Source of the DNA: Pseudomonas sp.
Lineage (GTDB): Bacteria; Pseudomonadota; Gammaproteobacteria; Pseudomonadales; Pseudomonadaceae
DNA length: 64,000 nt
Assembly: GCF_030150285.1 (NCBI RefSeq)
Contig: NZ_JASLGE010000089.1
Coordinates: forward strand, 11,683 to 75,682
Direction: 5' to 3'
Made by a program: the position numbers and the translations under genes. Of this stretch, positions 1 through 7,556 are shown one piece after another. Position 1 is the stretch's first letter. Every line of letters starts with the position of its first letter. Under the pieces are notes generated by a model. The model saw only the letters and a list, made by a program, of their open reading frames with translations, did no database searches and was not told where the DNA came from.

Positions 1-264
1 GGCGCGGTGGAAGATTTCGCCTTGAAACTACCGGGCTGGTTTGAGCACCTGCCGGGGGTTGAGGGTTATGTTTCTGGAGGGGCGAGCTATACGTTTTATG
101 CACAACCGCCAGCCGGGTTGGCCACTCGGCTGGCTGAATTAACAACCAACTCCACCGCCGTGGGGCTCAATGTGCAAGGCCGATTAGTCAGCCCAAGCGC
201 GGGAGAAACGATAATCGTGCTGCCGCCTGCCCTCCCCATGGGAGCGGCGGTGCTTTATCGATAA
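1..264 (+). CDS. Unrecognised protein, probably the 3' end of a longer gene
   Basis: The frame is open from the first base and ends with TAA at 262-264. A GTG at position 7 is the only early start and has no visible ribosome binding site, so the true gene probably begins upstream of the window. The 85 visible residues are hydrophobic and rich in Gly, Pro and Ala, without a catalytic motif or clear membrane helix that I can name. In this ICE type the region left of the replication genes usually carries pilus or DNA-processing genes, but nothing in the sequence proves membership of either. Confidence 0.4.
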   Translation, partial: GAVEDFALKLPGWFEHLPGVEGYVSGGASYTFYAQPPAGLATRLAELTTNSTAVGLNVQGRLVSPSAGETIIVLPPALPMGAAVLYR

Positions 265-966
265 CAGAGAATTTGGCAGACCGAATTAGCGTGTGGCACA
301 CTGTTTTAGTTCACAGATTTCACCTCGCTGGCTACTGGCGGTCATCAGTAGCGCTCGGTGACGCGGTTTACCCGTCACCACCCCAAAGCACGCTGAGCTC
401 CGGGAAGCGCGTGCGGATCTGGTCGAAAGCTCTCCCTGTGTCTCCCTGTTCCAAGCCAGACACGCAGCCGTCAACTCGTGAATAGCGAGTCCAAAGGCAC
501 ATAGGGTTTTCTTGAGGTTCGAAGCATCGTCATCCAAGAGCCGCACGGGTGTTGCGGCTCACTCTTTTTAAAGCACCCCCGATGGGTAGCCTGATGACCT
601 TGCGAAGGCTCATGAGGCTACCCATTGGTAGCGACTTTTCCTGGCCGGTGGCCCGCCGGCGAAACGCAGGGCTCCCTTTGTGCGCGGATGCGTGCCTTAA
701 GCTTACTGGCCCCAGCCACGATAATCGGCCAGGCGACATTGAACCGTCACGATCACAGCCCAGAGATCAAAGGCGCTTCATGACTTGCAGGTGGCATGCT
801 TTTCAGACAGTGCGTTGGACTGTAACCGAGAGCAGGGTTTGGTTCGTTGCTCTCGGTGGTTTTTCAAATTGTGAATGAGGTGCTAATAAGCTTTCGCGAC
901 TTTATTGTCAGCGGAACCAGCCGAGTGGGCGTTTAAAAAGCAGTCAGAAGCTCGCTTTTACCATGC
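265..966. other. Long intergenic region without a convincing gene
   Basis: Open frames exist on both strands (for example 549-878 + and 286-546 -), but none has a ribosome binding site or a recognisable domain, and the frames around 579-628 arise from a palindrome. The stretch may hold degraded coding DNA. The only clear structure is the inverted repeat listed separately. Confidence 0.5.
579..628. repeat. Long imperfect palindrome
   Basis: The arms CCGATGGGTAGCCTGATGA and its near-complement TCATGAGGCTACCCATTGG flank an inner CCTTGCGAAGG, so about 50 bases can fold into one long hairpin with very few mismatches. No T-run follows on either strand, which argues against a simple terminator. It may be a recombination or protein-binding site, or the relic of a palindromic repeat element. 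Confidence 0.6.
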
Positions 967-994
967 AAAAACTGCGCATCTATGCGCAGTTTTT
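967..994. terminator. Bidirectional Rho-independent terminator
   Basis: A perfect 12-bp stem (AAAAACTGCGCA / TGCGCAGTTTTT) with a 4-base loop, flanked by an A-run on one side and a T-run on the other. It would insulate the AbiE operon from upstream transcription. Confidence 0.8.
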
Positions 995-1029
995 GATCAA
1001 TAAAATACCCGTAAATACTAGGAAAAAAG

Positions 1030-1047
1030 ACTATAGGAGCCTATAGT
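1030..1047. promoter_or_regulatory. Palindromic operator upstream of abiE
   Basis: ACTATAGG-AG-CCTATAGT is a perfect 8-bp inverted repeat 38 bases before the abiEi start codon. AbiEi antitoxins of characterised AbiE systems bind inverted repeats in their own promoter and repress it, so this is the likely autoregulatory operator. The assignment rests on position and symmetry. Confidence 0.6.
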
Positions 1048-1084
1048 GACCCTGTTAATTTCAGTTCCACCTGGGAGGTGAGGT

Positions 1085-1492
1085 ATGAAACTCGAAGACC
1101 GCATGAGCCGCTCGATTAAGCAGCGTAAAAGCGTGGTCGTCTTGCGTTCGGAATTTGCCCTGATGGGGAGTGACTCTCAGGTCGGGCGAGTGCTGGCCCG
1201 CTTTGTGAATGACGGAATGCTTGTTCGCGTGAGTAAGGGAGCGTTCGCCAAGACCCGCATCAACAAGTTCACCGGCAAGCCCACCCCAGCGGGGACGCTG
1301 GAAATGATCGCAGCGGAGCTTTTCCGTAAGCTCAATATTTCGGTGACTCCAAGCTCACTCGTTTCAGAGTACAACAGCGGCAGATCAACGCAGATCCCCA
1401 TGGGAGCAACTGTTAACACAGGTGGTCGACGCATTTCGCGGAAAGTGACTGTAGGGAATAGCACCTTAACTTATGAAAACAATTCCAGATGA
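1085..1492 (+). CDS. abiEi: AbiEi-family antitoxin (type IV toxin-antitoxin, DUF6088-like)
   Basis: A 135-residue protein with an N-terminal winged-helix region (residues about 10-60, with the pattern GSDSQVGRVLARFVNDGMLVRVSKG) followed by a segment typical of AbiEi/DUF6088 proteins. The ATG follows a strong GGGAGGTGAGG ribosome binding site. Its last 20 bases overlap the start of the AbiEii toxin gene, so the two are translationally coupled. In known AbiE pairs the antitoxin counters a nucleotidyltransferase toxin without contacting it and represses the operon through DNA binding. Here it would bind the palindrome at 1030-1047. Short C-terminal part compared with the longer AbiEi class. Confidence 0.8.
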   Translation: MKLEDRMSRSIKQRKSVVVLRSEFALMGSDSQVGRVLARFVNDGMLVRVSKGAFAKTRINKFTGKPTPAGTLEMIAAELFRKLNISVTPSSLVSEYNSGRSTQIPMGATVNTGGRRISRKVTVGNSTLTYENNSR

Positions 1493-2522
1493 TCTGAAGT
1501 CTGACATCGAAGATGCCGCCACCGCAGAACTGCTTGGAAACCTGCCTGCTGTCGTCGTTGAAAAAGACCAGCACATCACCGATGCACTGCGCGTTTTGTC
1601 CCAAATCCAAATCATGCACACTGCGCATCAGCAGGATCGCCAGAAGGGAGACGTCAAGCCTGCGACGATCAACCTGGCAACACGGCTGATTTTTGCTGGG
1701 GGTACCTGCCTTTCGAAAGCTCACGGCCTTATCGAGAGAATGTCTGAAGACATTGACATCAAGGTCATATTAGAAAAAGTGCCTGAAGGCTACGCTATGG
1801 AAAAGGCGAACCGAGGGCGCTTAAAGGATTTGCAAAAAGAGGTAGAGCGCAGCCTGACGCAAATGGGCTTCGAATACGTCGTCCACGACAACCAAGAAAA
1901 CCCGGTCCTACGAGACAGCCGTCGCTACTACTGCCTATTGGTCTCGTACGGTGCACATTTCCAGGACGTGTCTGGCGTACTTCGCCCCCAACTTAAGCTT
2001 GAGCTAATTCATCGGCCTCCAATGCTGGCTGACGAGATGTGCGAAATGGGGTACATGCTTGACCCATTTATCGATCGCCATGCTCCCGTCCGGTTTTCCA
2101 TGAGTTGCATTACCGTGGCAGAGACCTTGGCTGAAAAAGTACTGTCGCTACTGCGCCGTTGTGCCTGGAACTGGGACGGACATCAACGCGGAGACTTTGA
2201 TACCGCCTTGGTTCGCCACATCTACGATGTCTGGCGGATCGCAGAGAGCAAGCCTGATGCAATAGAGCCCGCTTGTCTGATCTTTGACGCGCTGGTCCAA
2301 ATGGATGTGGAAGAGTTCAGAGGACAGCATCCAGAATTTGATCAGGATCCATACACCGTGCTTCACAGAACCTTGGCCGCGGCTGCTACCCACGAAGAGT
2401 TGAAAGCGAACTTCGAGCAGCGTCTGAAACCGTTACTGTACACCGTCGATAAACCGGATTATCAAAGCTGCTATGTGGTTTTCGCTGATGTCGCAAGGCG
2501 TCTGCTGAATTACACCGTATGA
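1473..2522 (+). CDS. abiEii: AbiEii/AbiGii-family nucleotidyltransferase toxin
   Basis: 349 residues. The nucleotidyltransferase core is visible as GGTCLSK (residues 76-82) followed by RMSEDIDIKV with the metal-binding pair D93/D95, the hallmark of the DNA polymerase-beta-like AbiEii family. Related toxins transfer nucleotides to RNA, for example tRNA acceptor ends, and stop growth or abort phage infection. The gene overlaps abiEi by 20 bases and has no other nearby start. It is the first defence module on this ICE. Family assignment is strong; the target RNA cannot be inferred from sequence. Confidence 0.85.
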   Translation: MKTIPDDLKSDIEDAATAELLGNLPAVVVEKDQHITDALRVLSQIQIMHTAHQQDRQKGDVKPATINLATRLIFAGGTCLSKAHGLIERMSEDIDIKVILEKVPEGYAMEKANRGRLKDLQKEVERSLTQMGFEYVVHDNQENPVLRDSRRYYCLLVSYGAHFQDVSGVLRPQLKLELIHRPPMLADEMCEMGYMLDPFIDRHAPVRFSMSCITVAETLAEKVLSLLRRCAWNWDGHQRGDFDTALVRHIYDVWRIAESKPDAIEPACLIFDALVQMDVEEFRGQHPEFDQDPYTVLHRTLAAAATHEELKANFEQRLKPLLYTVDKPDYQSCYVVFADVARRLLNYTV

Positions 2523-2596
2523 GCGAATTCATTAAAGTTGGAAGGCTCATTAGACACCCAACACCTAGATAGTCATTACCCTTTAGAGAAACCATC

Positions 2597-2929
2597 ATGA
2601 CAGAAAAACTTTCCAAATCCAGGCGCACACTCCTAGTGCAACTTGAAGGCATTCTTGGACAGGAATGCTACAACGCCAGCATCCAAAATTATGGCCCCGG
2701 CGGAATACGAGAGGCCGCTGGCCGCAGCTATAGATACCCGGTTACAATCCGAGAAATTGACGGAAACAAACAAAAAATAAACTCACCTACGATTCCAGAC
2801 AATGCCTCTGACGAGGCCGTACGCAGTGGGTACTACGCTTTTGGAGCGAATCAGCTTGATGTTATGTCAGGCATTGATCGGATATTAACCTTCTTAGAAA
2901 AGAAACATGGTCTTATAATTCGAGACTAA
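2597..2929 (+). CDS. Small protein of unknown family, third gene of the AbiE locus
   Basis: 110 residues, starting with ATG after a weak AGAGAAA site 74 bases downstream of abiEii on the same strand. The sequence is hydrophilic and has no signal peptide or membrane segment. The middle part contains a Gly-Gly-Ile-Arg-Glu stretch and several Tyr residues, and the end is predicted helical. I do not recognise the family. Position suggests co-transcription with abiE, but it could equally be an unrelated cargo gene. Base composition drops towards AT compared with the backbone genes to the right. Confidence 0.55.
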   Translation: MTEKLSKSRRTLLVQLEGILGQECYNASIQNYGPGGIREAAGRSYRYPVTIREIDGNKQKINSPTIPDNASDEAVRSGYYAFGANQLDVMSGIDRILTFLEKKHGLIIRD

Positions 2930-3251
2930 TCTCTGTTCGAAATCCCTTCAAAAAACGACTTCAGTAAAAACGCTGCCAGTAACGCCAAGAGATCACAATA
3001 GCTAAGCGGTATGAATTCCTTAGCCTTCACCGAAACATCCACTCAAACTTTAAACGTAACGATTATTGACAGAGCCCGGTGTCGTTTCCATGCTTACCCT
3101 ATGTATCGCTGACGTCGTCAGCAACATGCCCAGTAGTCAGGATCTTCAAGACTACGATGCGGTTTACCGCATTGATCCACGCCCAAGATCGCCATAGCTT
3201 CCGGTAGCGCGATCAATCGACGCAAGTCGATGGAAGCATCTAAATTACCCA
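2930..3251. other. Intergenic region with a possible promoter
   Basis: No supported gene. A TTGACA hexamer at 3066-3071 is followed after 17 bases by CATGCT (3089-3094), a poor -10 match. It could drive the ICE gene series that begins at 3306. It marks the border between the AbiE cargo and the backbone. Confidence 0.3.
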
Positions 3252-3277
3252 CCCATGACGGGCCTCCCCCGTCAGGG
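3252..3277 (+). repeat. Gene-header hairpin 1
   Basis: TGACGGG (3256-3262) and CCCGTCA (3268-3274) form a 7-bp stem with a 5-base loop. CCC (3252-3254) and GGG (3275-3277) can extend it across a one-base bulge. It lies about 30 bases before the start codon of the next gene and has no T-run. Confidence 0.6.
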
Positions 3278-3305
3278 CAGGCCTCTCGACTTTTTTGGAG
3301 GTCTG

Positions 3306-3557
3306 ATGAAAACCGAACTGGCTCTCTATCAAGCGTTGATCTCGATTAACGTTCCCGAGCAGAAAGCTAATGCAGTCATTGAAGCGTTGGAGTCCGATAT
3401 GCATTCACTGCTGGCAACCAAAGCTGATCTGGCCGCCCTTCACGCTGAACTTAAAGCCGATTTGGCTCAGCTTGAAGTCAAACTCACCCTCCGCATGGGC
3501 CTGATGCTGTCAGCAACCGCGGGTGTCATGCTTGCTGCAATAAAACTGATGCTCTAA
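3306..3557 (+). CDS. Small coiled-coil protein with C-terminal membrane segment
   Basis: 83 residues from ATG 3306, chosen because GGAGGTCTG sits directly upstream; an in-frame ATG at 3255 lacks a site and falls within the hairpin. Residues about 25-60 are heptad-like (alternating Leu/Ala with Lys/Asp/Glu), and residues about 62-82 form a hydrophobic helix. This layout, coiled coil then tail anchor, resembles DUF1640-type proteins. Function is unknown. It opens the backbone series that runs to 9809. Confidence 0.6.
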   Translation: MKTELALYQALISINVPEQKANAVIEALESDMHSLLATKADLAALHAELKADLAQLEVKLTLRMGLMLSATAGVMLAAIKLML

Positions 3558-3582
3558 ACACCGCTACACCAGCTTTACCCAC

Positions 3583-3615
3583 CTTCGCGGGGAATACTTT
3601 CCCCCAAGGGCGAAG
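3583..3615 (+). repeat. Gene-header hairpin 2
   Basis: CTTCGC (3583-3588) pairs with GCGAAG (3610-3615), and inside it GGGG (3589-3592) pairs with CCCC (3601-3604). It lies 42 bases upstream of the DUF3577 start and downstream of the preceding stop codon. Confidence 0.55.
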
Positions 3616-3656
3616 TGTTTCTCCGCTTTCTGCTTCTTTGAAATTGGAGATTCACC

Positions 3657-4151
3657 ATGAGCACTTCTCTCACCCACGAAAGCAAATTCTTCGACCTGCA
3701 CACCACGGGCATCGGTTACCTCAACCGTATCCGTGAAGTGAAACCTCGCGGCAAGGGCAAGCCTTTTATGGCTGTCGCGGTTGCTGCACTGCACGGTTCA
3801 TCCGATGACGTCGAATATTCCTACATCGACTGCAATGTCGTCGGCGCTGAGGCTGAAAAGCTGATTCGTCGTTGCCAGGAAGCCGTCGAGGCCGGGAAGA
3901 AAGTGCTTGTCAGCTTTCGTATCGGCGACCTCTGGGCTGATGCCTTTACCTACGAGAAAGGCGATAAACAAGGCCAACCGGGAGCCAGTCTCAAAGGACG
4001 CCTGCTATTTATCGGCTGGATCAAAGTGGATGGCGACACCGTCTACGAAGCCAAACCAAAAGACGCGGCTGAACCCCTTGAAGGCAACGCTGAATCCGGT
4101 TCGGCAAGTGCAACACCACAGGCTGATGAAAAACAACGTCAGCCCGCTTGA
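3657..4151 (+). CDS. DUF3577 / STY4534-family ICE replication-region protein
   Basis: 164 residues starting at ATG 3657 after TTGGAGATTCACC. The N-terminal 120 residues match the compact fold of the STY4534/DUF3577 family, found in the replication and maintenance region of PAGI-type ICEs and SPI-7. The tail (about 130-164) is acidic, low-complexity and variable, as in single-strand-binding-like proteins, though no SSB motif can be proven. In this family a role in ICE replication is presumed, not shown. Neighbouring DUF3275 is its normal partner. Confidence 0.8.
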   Translation: MSTSLTHESKFFDLHTTGIGYLNRIREVKPRGKGKPFMAVAVAALHGSSDDVEYSYIDCNVVGAEAEKLIRRCQEAVEAGKKVLVSFRIGDLWADAFTYEKGDKQGQPGASLKGRLLFIGWIKVDGDTVYEAKPKDAAEPLEGNAESGSASATPQADEKQRQPA

Positions 4152-4159
4152 TTGAAATC

Positions 4160-4181
4160 AAGGCACCCTCTTGGGTGCCTT
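4160..4181 (+). terminator. Hairpin between DUF3577 and DUF3275 genes
   Basis: A perfect 9-bp stem (AAGGCACCC / GGGTGCCTT) around a TCTT loop begins 9 bases after the DUF3577 stop codon. There is no T-run, so it may attenuate, stabilise mRNA ends or act as a gene-header hairpin rather than terminate fully. Confidence 0.55.
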
Positions 4182-4348
4182 ATCAATCCATGTTCATCGC
4201 CCTATCCAAGGCACTTCCATTACCGACATCCACGCCGGTTCGGGTGCGTTCACATACTTGGAGAGACCTTATGGCCCGAGCGATTCTGGCCTCTCCTCTT
4301 GCCCGCAACGCGCTTGTCAGTCCGATAAAGCGTTGCCCGGAGCCACGC

Positions 4349-4954
4349 ATGATTAACATCCCTGGCCAACTGGCCATCCGCACCATTAGCGGTCGCAATG
4401 GCGACTTCAACGTGGGGCGACTTTCCACCTCAATCGGTGAGTTCATCATCAAAGATGCCCTCCTCGATCAATACGATGAAGGCAAATACAAAGGCGACTT
4501 TCTGATAACGGAAATCCGTCCTTCGTATTACTCCACTGCAGGTCGTTTGGTCGTTGAGATTCGTGCAAAGCTGGACAGCATGAGCCTTGATGACGTCGAC
4601 AATCTGACCACAGAAGAGGCCGCCAAGCTCTCGCCAAACGAACCGGACCCCATTGATGAAGAGCCTTCGGCTTCTCTCTCAACGCCAGAACACCGGCCAA
4701 CTGAGCGACCCGTAACAGCCGCCACTCAACAGGCATCACTGGAAGATGCCCCGTTTGGCATGGCACCGGCCAACACCACAACAGACCCGCAGGCAGATGC
4801 TGCGCTGTTCGGCACCCTTTGGCCACTGAGCGAAACAGTCAGGCTAGACACCACCGTTGACCGTCAGCAATTACGCCAACAGTGTCGTCGGCTCTCAGAC
4901 CTCGGCTACCTGCACGACTTCAAACTGCAACTCTGGAACCTGTCCAACACCTGA
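4349..4954 (+). CDS. DUF3275 family ICE protein
   Basis: 201 residues from ATG 4349. This start was chosen because the family begins with MI-IPGQLAI and a CCGGAG site lies upstream; in-frame starts at 4270 and 4148 would add a non-conserved arginine/serine-rich lead. Residues 1-90 hold the conserved part, including GRNGDFNVGRL and DQYDEGKYKGDF. The remainder is acidic and Pro/Thr-rich, with a short helical C-terminus. The family occurs in the maintenance region of PFGI-1/PAGI elements; molecular function is unknown. Confidence 0.8.
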   Translation: MINIPGQLAIRTISGRNGDFNVGRLSTSIGEFIIKDALLDQYDEGKYKGDFLITEIRPSYYSTAGRLVVEIRAKLDSMSLDDVDNLTTEEAAKLSPNEPDPIDEEPSASLSTPEHRPTERPVTAATQQASLEDAPFGMAPANTTTDPQADAALFGTLWPLSETVRLDTTVDRQQLRQQCRRLSDLGYLHDFKLQLWNLSNT

Positions 4955-4993
4955 CAGAGTCCGCCACTCAACCACGCCAATCGGCACACCCAT

Positions 4994-5019
4994 GAGGAAC
5001 TCCCTCTTGGGCGCTCCTC
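4994..5019 (+). repeat. Gene-header hairpin 3
   Basis: GAGGA (4994-4998) pairs with TCCTC (5015-5019), and CCC (5002-5004) with GGG (5009-5011) around a TCTT loop. It ends 20 bases before the next ATG. The core CCCTCTTGGG is shared with the hairpin at 4160-4181. Confidence 0.5.
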
Positions 5020-5038
5020 TTCACACCAGGAGCATCAC

Positions 5039-5320
5039 ATGAATCCCATTTTCAACCACCTGACCGCCAAAACGCTGGACAACATCGACGACCACCTTGC
5101 CAACAACCAGGTGTCGACGGATGAAGAGCTGTGGGACCTTTTTATAGAGGACCTCGACTTAACCGCCGAGCAAGCCGATGCCGCCGTGGAGCTTCGCCCC
5201 CAATACTGGGTACGAACATTTCTGAAGGGGCACAGCCCGTTGTTCCAGGAAAATGCCATCTGGTTTGATCCGAACGACAACACGTTCAAGTCCGACGCAT
5301 CACTGGCTACCGAGCAATAA
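5039..5320 (+). CDS. Hypothetical ICE protein, acidic
   Basis: 93 residues from ATG 5039, preceded by CAGGAG. The protein is strongly acidic and hydrophilic, without cysteine pairs, signal peptide or membrane helix. The start matches its position after a header hairpin, as for its neighbours, which supports it being real. I do not recognise a named domain. Small acidic proteins in ICEs can be DNA mimics (anti-restriction), but that is only a thought from charge. Confidence 0.65.
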   Translation: MNPIFNHLTAKTLDNIDDHLANNQVSTDEELWDLFIEDLDLTAEQADAAVELRPQYWVRTFLKGHSPLFQENAIWFDPNDNTFKSDASLATEQ

Positions 5321-5346
5321 CACGTCATTCACCGCCAATAACCCGA

Positions 5347-5380
5347 AGGGCTTCACTGCCCTTCAGGGCGGTGAAGCCCT
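5347..5380 (+). repeat. Gene-header hairpin 4 (strongest)
   Basis: The two arms 5347-5361 and 5366-5380 form a 15-bp stem with one G-U pair and a TTCA loop (arm core GGGCTTCAC / GTGAAGCCC). A TGGAGG ribosome binding site follows 7 bases later, directly before ATG 5398. There is no T-run. Confidence 0.7.
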
Positions 5381-5397
5381 CCACTCTGGAGGTTCAC

Positions 5398-5997
5398 ATG
5401 CCCAACCCTACCCCGCTCTTCCCCATTGAGGAGTGCCCCGACCTGTTTGTCGACGCGTGCGCGTGCGATGAGCAGCGCAATCTGGTCTTTCTCTCCGCCT
5501 GGGGCCGCGACACGGCGCTGCAGGAGTTTCTGGCCAGGCTCACACTCGGCTCATCCGAAAACGGTCTGGATCAATTTCATATCGTGGCCGACGGCCGCAG
5601 TCTTCCGGTATTTCCTAACACCGACTTGCTGGAAAAACGCACCACACGGCAGTTTCGCGGCACCTTGTTCGGGAGCCTGCTGCATCTGTGGCTGTTCGAC
5701 CGGCGCTGCGTTCAACCTGACCGCGCAAACCACTTCGCTTACGCCCTGCTTGAAAACGGGCAATCCCCTTATCAACGGCTTTGGCCACTGATCACCGAAA
5801 CCTGCCCGTTACCGCTTCTGCCGCACTGGCGTGAACCGGTTATGGACGTCCTGACCCGACACGACATGTTGCAGCCCCTTCCAGGGACGTCAGGCCCACT
5901 CACAGCCTGGCGTTTATCGCTGCAACTCGACGTGCTTGAACCTTCCTTGGGCGATTTGATTCGCGCGGGACACCTCACTACTCACGCTCAATCCTGA
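5398..5997 (+). CDS. Hypothetical ICE protein
   Basis: 199 residues from ATG 5398 with TGGAGGTTCAC upstream; the longer frame from 5371 would start inside the hairpin. The chain is soluble and aromatic-rich, with no transmembrane helix and no motif that I can assign. Close spacing to the methyltransferase gene downstream (23 bases) and shared codon use indicate the same transcription unit. Similar-sized proteins of unknown role sit at this place in related ICEs. Confidence 0.65.
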   Translation: MPNPTPLFPIEECPDLFVDACACDEQRNLVFLSAWGRDTALQEFLARLTLGSSENGLDQFHIVADGRSLPVFPNTDLLEKRTTRQFRGTLFGSLLHLWLFDRRCVQPDRANHFAYALLENGQSPYQRLWPLITETCPLPLLPHWREPVMDVLTRHDMLQPLPGTSGPLTAWRLSLQLDVLEPSLGDLIRAGHLTTHAQS

Positions 5998-6020
5998 GCC
6001 TTCAAACAGGGGGCCCTATC

Positions 6021-7457
6021 ATGGCTTTGATGTTTACGCGCCTGGCGCACAATTTCGCCCGCAACGGCTATTACCCCACCGACGAAACCACACTGGAACG
6101 CGTGTTGCTGGCTTTAGCGCCCTCTCCGAACGGCAAAATGCGGATCTTTGACCCGTGTGCCGGCGAAGGTGCCGCACTGGCCGAAACCGCCCATGCACTG
6201 GGACGTGACCGCGTAGAGACTTACGCGGTCGAGTACGACCAGGAACGTGCAGAGCACTGCAAAACACTGCTTGATCGCGTGTTGCACAGCGACCTGATGG
6301 ACACCCTCATCAGCCGCCAGTCCTTCGGGCTGCTGTGGCTCAACCCACCTTACGGAGACTTGGTCAGCGACCATTGCGGTGCTTCACAGTACCAAGGCAA
6401 CGGTCGCCAACGACTGGAGAAAGCGTTCTATCAACGGGCGCTTCCTCTGCTGCAATACGGCGGCGTGCTGGTGTTTATCGTCCCGTACTCTGTGCTGGAC
6501 GACGAACTGTGCGGCTGGTTGTGCAGCCACTTCACTGAGCTGCGGATCTACAGCGCGTCTGATCCGACCTTCAAACAAGTGGTGATATTCGGCATCCGCA
6601 TTCGACGCCAGGATCTGGCCCGACCACAAGACGTCAAATACACCCGCGCCCGCCTTCAGGCGATTGGCACGGGGGCATTAACGGCAGAAGCGTTACCCGA
6701 AAACTGGCCGCGGGAGCCCTACAGAGTCTTGTCGGCGACCACAGAGCTGGAACACTTTTACCGCATCACACTGGAACCGGAGCAATTGAGCCAAGAGGTC
6801 AAACGGCTGCGTGGCTTATGGCCGGACTTCACCCTGCACTTTGGTCAAAGCGGCATACCACCAAGGCCACCTGTACGCAAACTGTCGAGCTGGCACCTGG
6901 CGTTAGCTTTGGCTGCCGGGGCGATATCGGGGGTTGTCACCTCAAAAAATGGGCGCGTTTTAGTGCTCAAGGGCGACACCTACAAAGACAAGGTCCGCAA
7001 GACTGAGTTTACCGAAGACCAGGACGGCAACGTCTCCGAGGTCTGCATCCTGACGGATCGTTTCGTGCCCATTATCCGGGCATGGGACATGACGTCAGAC
7101 TCACCTGAACTTGGACGTGTCATCACCATCAGCTCCTCGGCCGACACGCCAGCCCAGCCTGATGAGCCACACCCGACGGCCTCGCTATTTGAGCCCGGAC
7201 GTTTGGTAATGACTCAGGGCGTTGCTGAACTGGCGGATAAAGACACTCTCGACGTAACCCATTACCTCAAACGTCACTTTGCGGGCGACTGGGGCGACCT
7301 CGAGTATTACGACCGGACCAGTAACCAACACGCGTTGGCAAACGGAGGTCGCTTGCTCTCCAGATACACCCTAGACGATGACCTCGAACCTGAACTCTGG
7401 ATCATCACCGAAGCCGACCGAAGTGCAACCACCGTGTTGCTGCCATCGGAATACTGA
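6021..7457 (+). CDS. DUF6094-type DNA methyltransferase of ICE backbone
   Basis: 478 residues. Residues 38-50 carry FDPCAGEGAAL, the SAM-binding motif I, followed by an acidic position in AVEYD for motif II, and residues about 108-113 carry NPPYGD, the catalytic motif of N6-adenine or N4-cytosine methyltransferases. The fold is therefore a class I amino-methyltransferase as in DUF6094 proteins; no target-recognition domain is obvious. The long C-terminal half has no motif I recognise. The gene precedes the large helicase, and the pair is kept together in related ICEs. A role in protecting the transferred DNA from restriction is plausible inference. Confidence 0.75.
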   Translation: MALMFTRLAHNFARNGYYPTDETTLERVLLALAPSPNGKMRIFDPCAGEGAALAETAHALGRDRVETYAVEYDQERAEHCKTLLDRVLHSDLMDTLISRQSFGLLWLNPPYGDLVSDHCGASQYQGNGRQRLEKAFYQRALPLLQYGGVLVFIVPYSVLDDELCGWLCSHFTELRIYSASDPTFKQVVIFGIRIRRQDLARPQDVKYTRARLQAIGTGALTAEALPENWPREPYRVLSATTELEHFYRITLEPEQLSQEVKRLRGLWPDFTLHFGQSGIPPRPPVRKLSSWHLALALAAGAISGVVTSKNGRVLVLKGDTYKDKVRKTEFTEDQDGNVSEVCILTDRFVPIIRAWDMTSDSPELGRVITISSSADTPAQPDEPHPTASLFEPGRLVMTQGVAELADKDTLDVTHYLKRHFAGDWGDLEYYDRTSNQHALANGGRLLSRYTLDDDLEPELWIITEADRSATTVLLPSEY

Positions 7458-7491
7458 CCTACCACGCCTATCCGGCACTTCCTCACCCACA

Positions 7492-7508
7492 GGGTATTCA
7501 CCATACCC
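7492..7508 (+). repeat. Gene-header hairpin 5
   Basis: GGGTAT (7492-7497) pairs with ATACCC (7503-7508) around a 5-base loop, 48 bases upstream of the helicase start codon. Confidence 0.45.
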
Positions 7509-7556
7509 GCCGGGGTGTCGTGCATGCCCTGTTTCACCCTTCCCGGAGAAACACCC

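Noticed and set aside
549..878. Open frame covering the 579-628 palindrome
   Set aside because: Its first part is the palindrome read as protein on both strands, and it lacks a ribosome binding site.
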